A stretch of DNA of 64,000 nucleotides from an uncultured Lachnospiraceae bacterium. GTDB lineage: Bacteria > Bacillota > Clostridia > Lachnospirales > Lachnospiraceae. Positions 9,361 to 18,827 of this stretch are shown here, one piece after another. Where the stretch lies: NCBI GenBank assembly GCA_945913255.1, contig CAMEDC010000002.1, forward strand, positions 1 to 64,000, written 5' to 3'. The notes beneath the pieces are model-generated. The model was not told the DNA's origin. It made no database searches and saw only the letters and a list, made by a program, of their open reading frames with translations. A program made the position numbers and the translations under genes. The first letter of the stretch is position 1. Each line of letters starts with the position of its first letter.

Positions 9361-10515
9361 ATGACAACCAATGAAAAAGCTCTTTTGATGCACGAAAAAT
9401 GGAACGGCAAATTGGAGATTGTATCAAAATCACCCGTTAAATCCAGGGAGGATCTGGCCATTGCCTACACACCCGGAGTGGCAGAACCCTGTAAAGTAAT
9501 CGCGCAGGACAAAGAAGCTGCTTACAAGTATACCATGAAAGCCAATACCGTCGCTGTCGTTTCCGACGGAAGCGCAGTTCTCGGTCTCGGCAACATCGGT
9601 CCCCACGCTGCCATGCCTGTTATGGAAGGAAAGGCCGTTTTGTTCAAGGAGTTCGGTGGTGTGAATGCAGTACCCATCTGTCTGGACACCCAGGATACCG
9701 AGGAAATCATCAAGGCCGTCACCTGGCTTGCTCCCGGCTTCGGAGGAATCAATCTGGAAGATATCAGCGCCCCCCGCTGTTTTGAAATTGAGGAGCGTCT
9801 GAAGGCCACTCTGAACATCCCTGTATTCCATGATGATCAGCACGGTACCGCTATTGTGGTGCTTGCCGGAATCATCAACGGCTTAAAGGTTGTCGGAAAG
9901 AAAAAGGAAGACTGCAAGGTTGTGGTAAACGGCGCCGGAAGTGCCGGTGTAGCTATCACAAAGCTGCTTCTGACTTATGGTTTCCCCAATATTGTGATGT
10001 GTGATAAAGTCGGCATTCTCTCCAAATCCACAGAAGGCTTGAACTGGATGCAGGAGAAAATGGTGGAAGTCACCAATCTGCAGAATGAAACAGGAACACT
10101 TGCAGATGCCTTAAAGGGTGCAGACATTTTTGTCGGTGTCTCTGCTCCCAATATTGTGACACCCGAAATGGTAGCTTCCATGAATCATGACTCCATTCTC
10201 TTTGCCATGGCAAACCCTGTTCCCGAGATTATGCCCGATGTGGCAAAGGCAGCCGGTGCCAGAGTTGTCGGTACAGGCCGCAGCGACTTCCCCAACCAGG
10301 TGAACAATGTCGTTGCCTTCCCCGGAATCTTCAAGGGTGCTCTGGAAGGGCGTGCCACTCAGATTACGGAAGAAATGAAGCTCGCCGCTGCCGAGGCCAT
10401 CGCAAGTCTCGTTCCCGAAGAAGAATTAAATGAGGACAACATTATGCCGGAAGCCTTTAATCCCAAGGTTGCAGAACTGGTTGCCGAAGCCGTAAAGTCC
10501 CACATTGTACGATAA
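9361..10515 (+). CDS. NAD(P)-dependent malic enzyme
   Basis: Catalyses oxidative decarboxylation of malate to pyruvate. The 384-residue protein starts MTTNEKALLMHEKW after GGAAAGAGGTACCGCA; the track's 424-residue version includes promoter sequence. Signatures include IAYTPGVAEPCKV, LGNIGPHAAMPVMEGKA, the metal/active-site segment PVFHDDQHGTAIV, the nucleotide-binding VNGAGSAGVAI, and FAMANPVPEIMPD. The length matches the short bacterial form without the C-terminal phosphotransacetylase-like domain. The radical SAM gene follows after 17 bases on the same strand. Cofactor preference cannot be told from the sequence by eye. Confidence 0.95.
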   Translation: MTTNEKALLMHEKWNGKLEIVSKSPVKSREDLAIAYTPGVAEPCKVIAQDKEAAYKYTMKANTVAVVSDGSAVLGLGNIGPHAAMPVMEGKAVLFKEFGGVNAVPICLDTQDTEEIIKAVTWLAPGFGGINLEDISAPRCFEIEERLKATLNIPVFHDDQHGTAIVVLAGIINGLKVVGKKKEDCKVVVNGAGSAGVAITKLLLTYGFPNIVMCDKVGILSKSTEGLNWMQEKMVEVTNLQNETGTLADALKGADIFVGVSAPNIVTPEMVASMNHDSILFAMANPVPEIMPDVAKAAGARVVGTGRSDFPNQVNNVVAFPGIFKGALEGRATQITEEMKLAAAEAIASLVPEEELNEDNIMPEAFNPKVAELVAEAVKSHIVR

Positions 10516-10532
10516 ATACCCACGGAGGTTCT

Positions 10533-11534
10533 ATGCCGGAAACTACCTGGCTGGGCAAACCATATTATTCCCTGGATGCCTGGTGCAAGAAAAATTTACA
10601 TCATAAATGCTATAAAGTAGCCCTGAATGCCCACATGACCTGTCCGAACCGGGACGGTACCCTGGGCACTCGGGGCTGTATCTTCTGCAGTGCCGGAGGA
10701 AGCGGTGACTTTGCTGTGGATACTGCAGGGGTTGACATGGAGATTCAGCTTGCGGAGGGCATTCGCCGCATAGAGGCCAAACTGCCCCGGACAGAATCTC
10801 CCTGCATGATCGCCTACTTTCAGGCATACACCAACACCTACGCTCCCCTGCCTTATCTGAAAAAGGTTTTCACCTGTGCCCTGGAAAACCATTTGGTCTG
10901 CGGTATTTCCATCGCCACAAGGCCCGACTGTCTGCCTGAGGAAGTTCTTCTGCTGCTTTCCGAACTGAAGCAGCGTTTTCCCGGGAAATTCATTTGGATA
11001 GAATTGGGATTACAGACGATTCATGAGAGAACTGCCGATTTTATCAGAAGAGGCTACAGGCTTTCCTGTTTTGAAACTGCCTGTTCCCGCCTTCGCGAAC
11101 TGGATATTCCCGTCATCGTTCATGTGATTCTGGGACTGCCCGGAGAAACAAAATCGGATATACTGGAAACTGTCCGTTACCTGAACAGGCTTCACCCTTT
11201 TGGGATCAAACTCCAGCTGCTCCACATTTTAAAAGGAACAGACCTGGAGAACCATTTTGTCAACGGGGAATTTGATGCATTGACAAAAGAAGAATATCTG
11301 GATATCCTGATTACCTGTCTGGAGAATCTGTCCCCCGATATTGTGATTCACAGAGTCACCGGGGACGGTCCGAAAAAATTACTAGTCGCTCCGCTCTGGA
11401 GCGCCGACAAACGGGATGTGCTGAACTCCCTTCACCGTCTTATGAAGGAAAAACATACCTGCCAGGGAAAGCTTTTTCAACACCAGGAGCCTCCCCGAAG
11501 GGATTCCAATACCGCAGAATTTGACAGAATGTGA
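10533..11534 (+). CDS. Radical SAM protein of the TIGR01212/YhcC family
   Basis: The 333-residue protein carries the family's extended Fe-S motif CPNRDGTLGTRGCIFC, in which three cysteines bind a 4Fe-4S cluster that reductively cleaves S-adenosylmethionine. YFQAYTNTYAPL, SIATRPDCLP, WIELGLQT and HVILGLPGE follow the usual order of the TIM-barrel core. Members resemble Elp3-type radical SAM domains; the reaction of this family is not established. CGGAGG precedes the ATG. It overlaps the open frame of the next gene, suggesting co-transcription with malic enzyme and DUF4364. Confidence 0.92.
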   Translation: MPETTWLGKPYYSLDAWCKKNLHHKCYKVALNAHMTCPNRDGTLGTRGCIFCSAGGSGDFAVDTAGVDMEIQLAEGIRRIEAKLPRTESPCMIAYFQAYTNTYAPLPYLKKVFTCALENHLVCGISIATRPDCLPEEVLLLLSELKQRFPGKFIWIELGLQTIHERTADFIRRGYRLSCFETACSRLRELDIPVIVHVILGLPGETKSDILETVRYLNRLHPFGIKLQLLHILKGTDLENHFVNGEFDALTKEEYLDILITCLENLSPDIVIHRVTGDGPKKLLVAPLWSADKRDVLNSLHRLMKEKHTCQGKLFQHQEPPRRDSNTAEFDRM

Positions 11535-11544
11535 GGAAAAGAAT

Positions 11545-12060
11545 ATGCTGCAAGACCCATTGACACTTTACAAACTGATTGTTTTATATATGCTGAACAG
11601 AGTGACCTTTCCCATGACGACTGCACAGGTCAGTGATTTTATACTGGAAAAGGATTACACAAATTTTCTGACACTGCAGCAGGTAATCAATGAACTGACA
11701 GATGCAAAACTGATTTCCTCCGAGACAATCCGCAACCGCACCCATCTGTCCATTACACCGGAAGGGAAAGAGACTTTACGCTTTTTTGAAAACCGCATCA
11801 GTGATGCTATCAAGCAGGAAATCAATACCTACTTCCGGGAGAACGAATTTACTCTCCGCAATGAAGTTTCCGTACTTGGGGATTACTATAAATCCACCTC
11901 CGGTGAATACGAGGCTCATCTGGTTGCAAAAGACCGGGGCATCAGCCTGGTGGATATCACCCTCTCTGTTCCCGACGAATCCACCGCCGCCTCCATCTGT
12001 GACAACTGGCAGAAAAAGAATCAGGTTATCTACCAGTATTTAATTCAGGAATTATTCTAA
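11545..12060 (+). CDS. DUF4364 family protein
   Basis: The product has 171 residues from the ATG at 11545 (MLQDPLTLYKLIVLYMLNRV), chosen because GTGAGGAAAAGAAT lies before it; the longer ORF start is inside the radical SAM gene. Residues about 1-85 look like a winged helix-turn-helix (SDFILEKDYTNFLTLQQVIN, then LISSETIRNRTHLSITPEG), and the C-terminal half is a beta-rich domain ending KKNQVIYQYLIQELF. The family is widespread in Clostridia and uncharacterised; a transcription-factor role is inferred from the fold only. The stop lies 16 bases from the convergent rarA gene. Confidence 0.88.
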   Translation: MLQDPLTLYKLIVLYMLNRVTFPMTTAQVSDFILEKDYTNFLTLQQVINELTDAKLISSETIRNRTHLSITPEGKETLRFFENRISDAIKQEINTYFRENEFTLRNEVSVLGDYYKSTSGEYEAHLVAKDRGISLVDITLSVPDESTAASICDNWQKKNQVIYQYLIQELF

Positions 12061-12076
12061 GGCACAGCCGCGGTCT

Positions 12077-13438
12077 TTACTGTCCGAGGTGCTTCTCGTG
12101 AATAACCTGTTCACCGGAGGCCTCCTCTTTCAGCTTTTTCATATGTTCTTTGATTTTCACCTCATACCCGTTTCCCGAGGGTCTGTAAAACTCCTGCCCG
12201 TTCAACTCATAAGGCAGATACTGTTGTGCCACATAATGATTCGGGTAGTCATGCGCATACTTATATCCTGTGCCGTGTCCCAATTTTGCCGCTCCTTTAT
12301 AATGTGCATCCTGCAGATGGGTTGGAATGGGCAGGTTTCCTGTCTCTTCCACTACCTTCATTGCCTGAAAAACAGCTTCGCATGCTGCATTGCTCTTTGG
12401 TGCACAGGCCACATAGCTTGCCGCCTGCGCAAGAATAATCTGTGCCTCCGGCATACCGATACGTTCCACCGCCATAGAAGCGTTCGTTGCCACCACCAGC
12501 GCCTGTGGATCGGCATTTCCCACATCTTCTGCAGCACATATCATAATGCGTCTCGCAATGAAAGCCACATCTTCTCCCGCATAAAGCATTCTCGCCAGAT
12601 AATACACCGCGGCATCCGGGTCGGAACCGCGCATGCTCTTGATAAAGGCGGAAATCGTATCGTAATGGTTGTCCCCCGTCTTATCATAGCGGATGGCACG
12701 TTTCTGAATGCACTCCTGGGCAACCTCCAGAGTAATGTGAATCTTGCCGTCCGCACTGCGGTCTGTGGTCATAATGCCAAGTTCCACCGCATTCAGGGCA
12801 TGTCTGGCATCCCCTCCCGAGAGATCTGCCAGAAAATCAAGGGCATCCTCATCAATCACCGCGTCATAGGCTCCCATGCCGCGATCCGTATCATAGACTG
12901 CTTTTTTGATCAGTTCCCTCACCGCCTCAACAGAAAGCGGCTTCAGTTCAAAGATGACAGAGCGGGAAATCAACGCACCATTCACTTCAAAATACGGATT
13001 CTCGGTGGTAGCACCAATCAGAATCAGGGTACCGTCCTCCACAAAGGGCAACAGATAATCCTGCTGGCTCTTGTTAAAGCGATGAATCTCGTCGATGAAA
13101 AGAATTGTTCTCTTTCCGTACATTCCCTGGACATCCTTCGCCTTTGCCACTACCTCTTCCATGTCCTTTTTTCCTGCAACCGTCGCGTTAATCTGGGTAA
13201 ACTCCGCGCTGGTGGTATTTGCAATCACGCGTGCAAGTGTCGTCTTTCCCGTTCCGGGCGGCCCGTAGAAAATAACGGAGCTTATCTTGTCCGCTTTGAT
13301 GGCACGATACAGCAGTTTATCCTTGCCGATGATGTGCTCCTGCCCCACCACTTCATCCAGCGTTCTCGGGCGCATTCTCGCTGCAAGAGGTGACTCCTTT
13401 TCCATCTTTGTCGTACGCATATATTCAAATAAATCCAT
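12077..13438 (-). CDS. rarA: Replication-associated recombination protein A (AAA+ ATPase)
   Basis: RarA/MgsA is a clamp-loader-like AAA+ ATPase that acts at stalled replication forks. The 453-residue protein shows [19 protein letters not shown], Walker [16 protein letters not shown], Walker [17 protein letters not shown], sensor 1 [14 protein letters not shown] and the C-terminal tetramerisation region with [20 protein letters not shown]. Length and motif order are standard. The NYN-LOTUS gene ends two bases upstream, so the two are almost certainly co-transcribed. Confidence 0.96.
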   Translation of the reverse strand: MDLFEYMRTTKMEKESPLAARMRPRTLDEVVGQEHIIGKDKLLYRAIKADKISSVIFYGPPGTGKTTLARVIANTTSAEFTQINATVAGKKDMEEVVAKAKDVQGMYGKRTILFIDEIHRFNKSQQDYLLPFVEDGTLILIGATTENPYFEVNGALISRSVIFELKPLSVEAVRELIKKAVYDTDRGMGAYDAVIDEDALDFLADLSGGDARHALNAVELGIMTTDRSADGKIHITLEVAQECIQKRAIRYDKTGDNHYDTISAFIKSMRGSDPDAAVYYLARMLYAGEDVAFIARRIMICAAEDVGNADPQALVVATNASMAVERIGMPEAQIILAQAASYVACAPKSNAACEAVFQAMKVVEETGNLPIPTHLQDAHYKGAAKLGHGTGYKYAHDYPNHYVAQQYLPYELNGQEFYRPSGNGYEVKIKEHMKKLKEEASGEQVIHEKHLGQ

Positions 13439-13440
13439 TT

Positions 13441-14388
13441 CTATTTATCCTTCTTTAGTGATACCTGATTTTCATGAACTGTCACTGACTTCATACTTCT
13501 TAAGAAGCTGGATATCCGGCTGTACCCAAACTGCTTAAAGTCAAGCTGCTTATACTTCTTGTGCAGTTCATCGTTGAGCGTGGAAAGATTGTCAACCATA
13601 CCGCCGCTTTTTTCTATCATGCGGAAGATTTCCTGCTCCAGTTCTTCCTTCGTCAGCGAAGAACATCTTTCCACATAATACAGGTTATTTTTCTTAAACA
13701 CATGTAACTCCGGAATTTCCTGACTCACCATGGTACTCAGCTTCGTATAACCATAGTTTCTGGAATCAAAATCGGAAAATTTATCATTCAGACGGTTTCC
13801 GACCCGTGCCAGGTCCACCTGCTTTCCGCCATTCTCGTTGATTACAGTAAGAATCGCCTGACGCACCTCGGAGATTGGTGTCACATTCTGCTCCTCCTCC
13901 AGTTCCTCCGAATCCGCATTCACCGCCTTATTCTGCTCCGTCACCAGATTCAGATGGATAAACCGGTTGCATGCCCTCGTCAGTGCAAGCGGCGTCTTGG
14001 ACTCTCCCATACCCAGCACAAACATGTTCTCCTCACGAAGACGCATGGCAAGTCTTGTAAAATCACTGTCGCTGGTGACAAGGCAAAATCCCTGAACCTT
14101 ATTTTTATAGAGAATATCCATGGCATCAATCACCATGGCCATATCTGTTGCATTTTTCCCCGCGGTATAGGAGAACTGCTGCACAGGCATTATGGAATGC
14201 TCCAGCAAAAGTTCCTCGCTCCATCCGTTTCCCCTGGACCAGTTTCCGTAAATACGCCTGTAGGTAGATACGCCGTAGGTTTCCAGTTCTTCAAATATGG
14301 CGGCAGCGTATCTGGAGCTGATATTGTCCGCATCAATCAACACCGCAAACTGCATTCTTTCGTTGGATATACTCTCATTTAAATCCAT
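13441..14388 (-). CDS. NYN domain nuclease with two OST-HTH/LOTUS domains
   Basis: Residues about 10-150 form a LabA-like NYN (PIN-fold) domain with the acidic residues expected for a metal-dependent RNase: FAVLIDADN, TDMAMVIDAMDIL and LVTSDSDFTRLA. Two OST-HTH (LOTUS) RNA-binding domains follow: about 180-245 (QAILTVINENGG to LYYVER) and about 250-315 (IFRMIEKSGGMVDN to the end). The ATG at 14388 is preferred because CAGGAGTAATGAG precedes it. The architecture predicts a structured-RNA-binding ribonuclease, with LOTUS domains possibly recognising G-quadruplex RNA, as reported for the family. The rarA gene lies two bases downstream. Confidence 0.88.
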   Translation of the reverse strand: MDLNESISNERMQFAVLIDADNISSRYAAAIFEELETYGVSTYRRIYGNWSRGNGWSEELLLEHSIMPVQQFSYTAGKNATDMAMVIDAMDILYKNKVQGFCLVTSDSDFTRLAMRLREENMFVLGMGESKTPLALTRACNRFIHLNLVTEQNKAVNADSEELEEEQNVTPISEVRQAILTVINENGGKQVDLARVGNRLNDKFSDFDSRNYGYTKLSTMVSQEIPELHVFKKNNLYYVERCSSLTKEELEQEIFRMIEKSGGMVDNLSTLNDELHKKYKQLDFKQFGYSRISSFLRSMKSVTVHENQVSLKKDK

Positions 14389-14520
14389 CTCATTACTCCT
14401 GTTCTCCGGCGACTTTCCCGCCGTTTCTTCCGATTCTTCTATTTTACAACGAACCTTATAAAAAATCCACCTTGCCATCAAAATAAAAGAACAAAATACC
14501 TTTCTTTACAAATAATTTTC

Positions 14521-14549
14521 TTGCACATTCCATTTTCTTCCCTTACAAT
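14521..14549 (+). promoter_or_regulatory. Promoter of the diguanylate cyclase gene
   Basis: TTGCAC, 17-base spacer, TACAAT, ending 37 bases before the chosen start. The track ORF begins inside this promoter. Confidence 0.6.
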
Positions 14550-14586
14550 AATGTTATATTTGCGTATCATAAAAAAGGAGAAGACA

Positions 14587-15708
14587 ATGGAGATAGCTAC
14601 TTACTTACAATTTATGCTGCTCTGTATTATTATACTCGGTATGATTCTCTTCCACGCCGTACACGGTGTGTCCAGAGGAAAGAACTGGCGCCTCTTCATT
14701 GGCGCTATCATCGGTGCGCTCTTCTGTCAGATTTTTGAGTTGTTCTGGGGTCTGACTGATTTTGAAGTACTCCGAGTTTCCATCGGTATGCATCGCCTCA
14801 TCTGTTCCCTGTACTATTCCTCCGTAACTGCCCTTTCCCTGTGGTGGTTCTACTATTCGGAATATACAATGAACTCACCTGTACTGAAAACACGCGGAAG
14901 GATTTTTTTATGCGCACTTCCGTATCTGCTGGTCAATCTGATTTTACTCTTTCCTTCTGAGAAAGGTATCTTTTACTTAGACAATAATAATCTCTACCAT
15001 CGGGGAAATCTGTACCTTTTATCTACCGCTGTATCCTTTGGCTACCTCATAGTGACAGCATGCAGAGCTTTATGGAAGGCAAAAAACAAAAATAATTTTG
15101 CAAGGCGAAAGGATTACCTTATTCTGGCTTCCTTTATCGTCTATCCCTGTTTTTTCGGTATATTGCAATTTTATGCCCCTGATACCTCACTGATCAGCCT
15201 TGGCATTACCCTCGCCATCGTTCAGATTTATCTGGTTTCTCAGGAAACCCTGATTTCTATTGACCCACTGACCCGTCTCAACAACCGGAATCAGCTGTTA
15301 AAATATCTTTCCGGGAAAATGAAAACTTTCAGTGGAAAGAACCATCTCTATCTTCTGATTATGGATGTTGATAATTTCAAATTCATCAACGACAAGCTGG
15401 GCCATGTGGAGGGTGACAACGCTCTGGTTCAGATTGCCGATACCCTGAAGCTTCACTGTGCCCAAAGGGATTATTTTGCCTCCCGATACGGCGGCGATGA
15501 ATTTATCATGATATGTGAGGCCGAATCGCAGGAAGAGATTGAAACACTATGCAGGGAAATTGAAAAGGAACTGGCTGCCTGTTCCATCCATCTCAGCATC
15601 GGTTATGCACCATACACGGAAGACATTCAAAACATTCCGGACTTTATTGCAAAAGCAGATAAAGAACTGTATAAAATAAAAAACGAGCGGCGCAGCAAAT
15701 CCTGCTGA
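14587..15708 (+). CDS. Membrane diguanylate cyclase (7-TM sensor + GGDEF)
   Basis: Synthesises cyclic di-GMP. From the ATG at 14587 (after AAAAAGGAGAAGACA) the protein has 373 residues. About seven hydrophobic segments occupy residues 1-205, resembling the 7TM sensor type of histidine kinases. The GGDEF domain follows: SIDPLTRLNNRNQL, MDVDNFKFINDKLGHVEGD, and the intact active-site loop SRYGGDEFIMI. The inhibitory RxxD site usually found just before the loop is absent (sequence AQRDYFASRY), so product inhibition may be weak. The gene stands alone and converges on a decayed surface-protein gene; the stop codon lies within its own terminator. Confidence 0.92.
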   Translation: MEIATYLQFMLLCIIILGMILFHAVHGVSRGKNWRLFIGAIIGALFCQIFELFWGLTDFEVLRVSIGMHRLICSLYYSSVTALSLWWFYYSEYTMNSPVLKTRGRIFLCALPYLLVNLILLFPSEKGIFYLDNNNLYHRGNLYLLSTAVSFGYLIVTACRALWKAKNKNNFARRKDYLILASFIVYPCFFGILQFYAPDTSLISLGITLAIVQIYLVSQETLISIDPLTRLNNRNQLLKYLSGKMKTFSGKNHLYLLIMDVDNFKFINDKLGHVEGDNALVQIADTLKLHCAQRDYFASRYGGDEFIMICEAESQEEIETLCREIEKELAACSIHLSIGYAPYTEDIQNIPDFIAKADKELYKIKNERRSKSC

Positions 15709-15716
15709 GCCGCTCT
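15685..15716 (+). terminator. Terminator overlapping the end of the GGDEF gene
   Basis: GAGCGGC-G-CAGCA pairs with TGCTG-A-GCCGCTC around AATCC; the stop codon TGA is part of the stem. TCTTCATG follows on the plus strand. On the minus strand the flank is TCGTTTTTTATTTTATAC, a stronger T run, so it can serve both convergent units. Confidence 0.8.
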
Positions 15717-15764
15717 CTTCATGTCTCACTAATCTTATCATATAATCAAATTCACAATTTATAC

Positions 15765-16235
15765 CTATTTTCTGACTCCATGCCGCTTCTTGAAAAACAG
15801 CAGTGCAATCAATGCAAGCAAAATAACTGTACTGCCAATCACCCAGAGAACAGAGCTACTGCTCTGATTCGTCTCTGTCAAACCTGTATCCTCTGCCACG
15901 TTATCCCTATACAGGATTGCATAAACGGAAAACCGGTCTGTCAAAATAGTGATGGTGGTATCCTCCGAATCCAAATCTTCCAGAAGTGTGCATTCTCCTT
16001 CATGATTTCGCTCGACATAGTAGGTCCGTCCTTCTGCCATCAATGTCTCCGGAATTTTGAGTGTAATCTCCGTTTCTCCGTTAAGTTCATGCAGCTTCTT
16101 CCAACCGCCGTTTCCCACCTGGCGCTCAATCGTAATGTCCACATAGCTGCCGAATTCAAGGCCTTCAATATGCTGTGCATATTCCGTTATCCGCTCCTGC
16201 ATCAGCTTGGTATCCTCTTCCGAAACATCCTCCTT
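15765..16235 (-). pseudogene. C-terminal piece of a Lachnospiraceae surface protein
   Basis: The open frame reads EDVSEEDTKLMQERITEYAQ, FGSYVDITIERQVG, then IPETLMAEGRTYYVER, ILTDRFSVYAILYRD, a polar linker, one membrane helix (VLWVIGSTVILLALIALLFF) and KKRHGVRK. This order is the usual membrane-proximal end of large Lachnospiraceae surface proteins. The ligand-binding N-terminal part and the signal peptide are missing. The frame opens inside the tail of the broken multicopper oxidase, so the two were joined by a deletion near 16225-16240. It may still be transcribed but would not be exported. Confidence 0.7.
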
Positions 16236-17426
16236 TCACAGGACTTCTCGCATTCGTCACGCTTTCTTCCGCATTCGTCCGTATGGCAGGGACAGGTATC
16301 ACAATACAGCGCACCGGGATGAAAATCCTTCACAAAATTTGCCCGTTCCAAATCCGTGGGTTCCTTTGTTACATTTCCTTCCTTTTTGCGCGGCGGAATA
16401 CGGTCCTTCAAAGGCAGAAGTGGCGGTATGACTGTGCCATCCGGCAGTTTCCCGCTTCCGTCTTCCAGACGGCCGTGAATTCTCCAGAGTTTCCACATTC
16501 CTTCATGAAAATGGGGATACAGATGGCAGTGGAAAATCACATCGCCGATGGTTCCGTTCCGGCTTCCTGCTCCATGCAGAATGTCCAGAGTATAACATTC
16601 CTGGGGACTGATGGAGACAGAAGCAATGATGGTTGAGTTGGGATTGTCACCCGCCAGACGCCACTGATGATTGTGCAAGTGAAACACGTGCGTCTGCTTG
16701 ACACCGCCGTGAATCAGGCGGATTTTTGCCGGGTCACCCACATAAGCCCGCAGAATAGGCGGTGCCGGGTCACCGTACACCCAGGAACTCATGGAGATAT
16801 CTTCCCCTGTATCACTGTGTTCGTGGGTCAGAGGAGGACGGTTCCTCATGGGTTCCGAGCGATAGCTGATTGCCGTCGTTGCAGAAGGCAGCCCTGTGTG
16901 GGGGTCTGTCGGCTGTTCGCCGTCTTTGTTCAGAATTTCCAGTTCATCATGAAAGAAAACTGCATATTCACGGAAAGCAGGTTTCACCGGATGGTAAATA
17001 TCCGCAAACAGCCCGCTCTCCAGCTCTTTCCCTGTCGGCATACCAGGTATACGTGATTTGCCCGGTTGTTGTGGAATCACTGTTAAACCCCACACTGGCA
17101 CCGTCCGAGGTCTGTACATCGTACCGCAGTCCCTGCACATGGATGGATAGTACACGGTTCAGGGAATGCGTAAAACGAATTGTAATTTTATCACCCACAT
17201 TTGCCCGGATTACCAGCGGTTTTACCTCATGATAAGGCTGTGGAGGATACATTGCGAAATTACGGCGTGCACCATCTTTGATTTTGGCAGCATCTTTCTT
17301 CAGTACATACAAAAGTCCATTCGGGTCATGGTCTCCGTACTTATTGTAAACAATGGGAATTTCAATTGCTTCTATCTCATAAAAGCGACACTTTTGCACC
17401 TTAGGATAATCACGAAGTTCCATCAT
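16202..17426 (-). pseudogene. Multicopper oxidase, broken by internal deletion and frameshift
   Basis: Two overlapping frames give one multicopper oxidase. The N-terminal piece (ORF 16968-17426) has YNKYGDHDPNGLLYVLKK and cupredoxin features ending QITYTWYADRE. The second piece (ORF 16202-17155) continues with ELESGLFADIYHPVKPAF, HVFHLHNHQWRLAGDNP and the type 1/type 3 copper motif HCHLYPHFHEGMW. In the family, roughly 40 residues including a copper-binding segment normally separate the pieces (from memory). The shared bases GCCGACAGGGA, read in different frames by the two parts, suggest a microhomology deletion. The N-terminal motif appears as IHVQGLRYD. There is no signal peptide. The C-terminus is Cys-rich (CDTCPCHTDEC) and runs into the surface-protein scar. 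Confidence 0.82.
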
Positions 17427-17434
17427 AAGCCCCC

Positions 17435-18335
17435 CTATCCTTCTTTTCCTGTTTCCAGGAGCCGAATATAGTGATTGGCTTCCCGCAGAACATGGTCTGC
17501 AAGCAGTGGAAGAATGATGGATGCGATTTCACATTTTAGGATGCCTTTCGCTCCTGCTGCCTTGAAATCCCGTATTTTCATAGTTTCCGCCAGGGCTTCT
17601 TCTGTCATCCCCATGGCTCTGCAGTCCTGCTTCCTTGCCTTCCTCAGAAGTTCCCCATACTCCACGGCAAACTGGTTGGCTGTCTGAATCAGCGTATCCT
17701 CCGTGGGGTCAAGCAGCCCTCTGATAAAAAGGGCATGTTCCATCATAATCTGATTCCAGAATCTCTCTGTTTTTCTGAGATTTTTGTAAGAAAGTTCCCG
17801 ATTTCCCAGCAGTTCCTCCACTGTAGTACAGTACAGCCGGGCTTCTCTTAAGATGTGTTCAACCAGAAGCGGGTAGTTGACCGTAAAAAGCCTTCCGTTT
17901 CCAACCTCCCGCAAAATGCTTCCTTAAATTCAATAAATTGATTCAGTAGCCGGAGCGCCCGACGATTCAGTTCATCGACTGCCCTGACAAGCTCCCTGTC
18001 CACCTGAATCCGCTGTCCTGGACGAAGTGCTTTTTCCTGCCTGGAAATCCCACTGTCTATGAGGACTCCGCTCAGTTTTTCCGTGCACTCCTCCGCCGGT
18101 ATCGTAAACTCCGTCACCAGTTCCTGCGAATCAAGAATCCACGAATTTACTCTTCTGTTGGCAAGCTGCACCGTATCGCGCAGTAATTCCTCCAACTGAC
18201 GTCTGAACCAGTCCGCTTTCTCTATCCATGTTTTATCCGCGCACACAAACCCGCCTCCAGAAAAAGACCATGCTCCTTCTTGATTCTGGCGAAGAATAAA
18301 TGCGTTTCCAATGATAATGTTGCATAATTTTCCAT
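17435..18335 (-). pseudogene. DUF2935 protein with two frameshifts
   Basis: A four-helix-bundle, ferritin-like DUF2935 protein can be assembled from three frames. The start MENYATLSLETHLFFARIKK (ATG at 18335) is not in the track. A frame change near 18245-18253 leads to FVCADKTWIEKADWFRRQ and LDSQELVTEFTIPAEE. A second, near 17912-17917, leads to REVGNGRLFTVNYPLLVEHI and FWNQIMMEHALFIRG. Each break is repaired by one extra base in a short T or A run. The family has two EH(A/G)LF metal-site-like motifs, both visible. It lies eight bases upstream of the broken multicopper oxidase, so both genes of a probable metal/redox operon are inactive, or both contain sequence errors. Confidence 0.78.
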
Positions 18336-18423
18336 ATACCCTCATACCTTTATAGTTTATCGTTTACTATATGATACGCAGGTTAAGGGCACATGGTGTT
18401 TACGTGATATTTGTCTTTTCCCG

Positions 18424-18771
18424 TTATTCTTGTTCCTCCGGCTTTTTCTTTCTGAAAACCGCATAGGCTCCAATGCCGGAAAACAGTATCATCAGTCCTG
18501 AGATGAGGACAACCGGCAGAAAACAGAGAGCCCTGCCGGTTTCTGAGGCATCATCCAAATTCACTACCTGCACCAATATGTTACTATCCTCGATTCCATT
18601 TATCGGCTCCTTCACAGTCTCAGCCACTTCTCCCACTGCTGTAATCGTTGCCGCCTGTTCTTCTGTCTGTGCCGATACGGATAAAGTAGTAAAGTCAATT
18701 GAATGGCTCAAAAGAGCTGCTGTAAACATCAACACAAATATCCGCTTTAAGCCCGTTTTCCATTCTTTCAT
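18424..18771 (-). CDS. Small exported protein with C-terminal membrane anchor
   Basis: From the ATG at 18771 (after ATGGAGTAAGG) the product has 115 residues: a signal peptide (KRIFVLMFTAALLSHSIDF, possible cleavage after SVSAQ), a 45-residue acidic polar stretch, one membrane helix (LPVVLISGLMILFSGIGAYA) and a basic, then acidic tail FRKKKPEEQE. No LPxTG motif precedes the helix. The two ends look like those of a large surface protein with its middle lost, so it may be an in-frame deletion derivative. As it stands it would be a small membrane-anchored surface peptide of unknown role. Confidence 0.6.
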   Translation of the reverse strand: MKEWKTGLKRIFVLMFTAALLSHSIDFTTLSVSAQTEEQAATITAVGEVAETVKEPINGIEDSNILVQVVNLDDASETGRALCFLPVVLISGLMILFSGIGAYAVFRKKKPEEQE

Positions 18772-18827
18772 AATCCTTACTCCATTCTGTATTTTCATAA
18801 CTGCCCAGTACCTTCAAAGCCACATTT

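Noticed and set aside
12089-13393. 434-residue plus-strand ORF opposite rarA
   Set aside because: Shadow of rarA; composition is unlike a real protein and the opposite strand is clearly coding.
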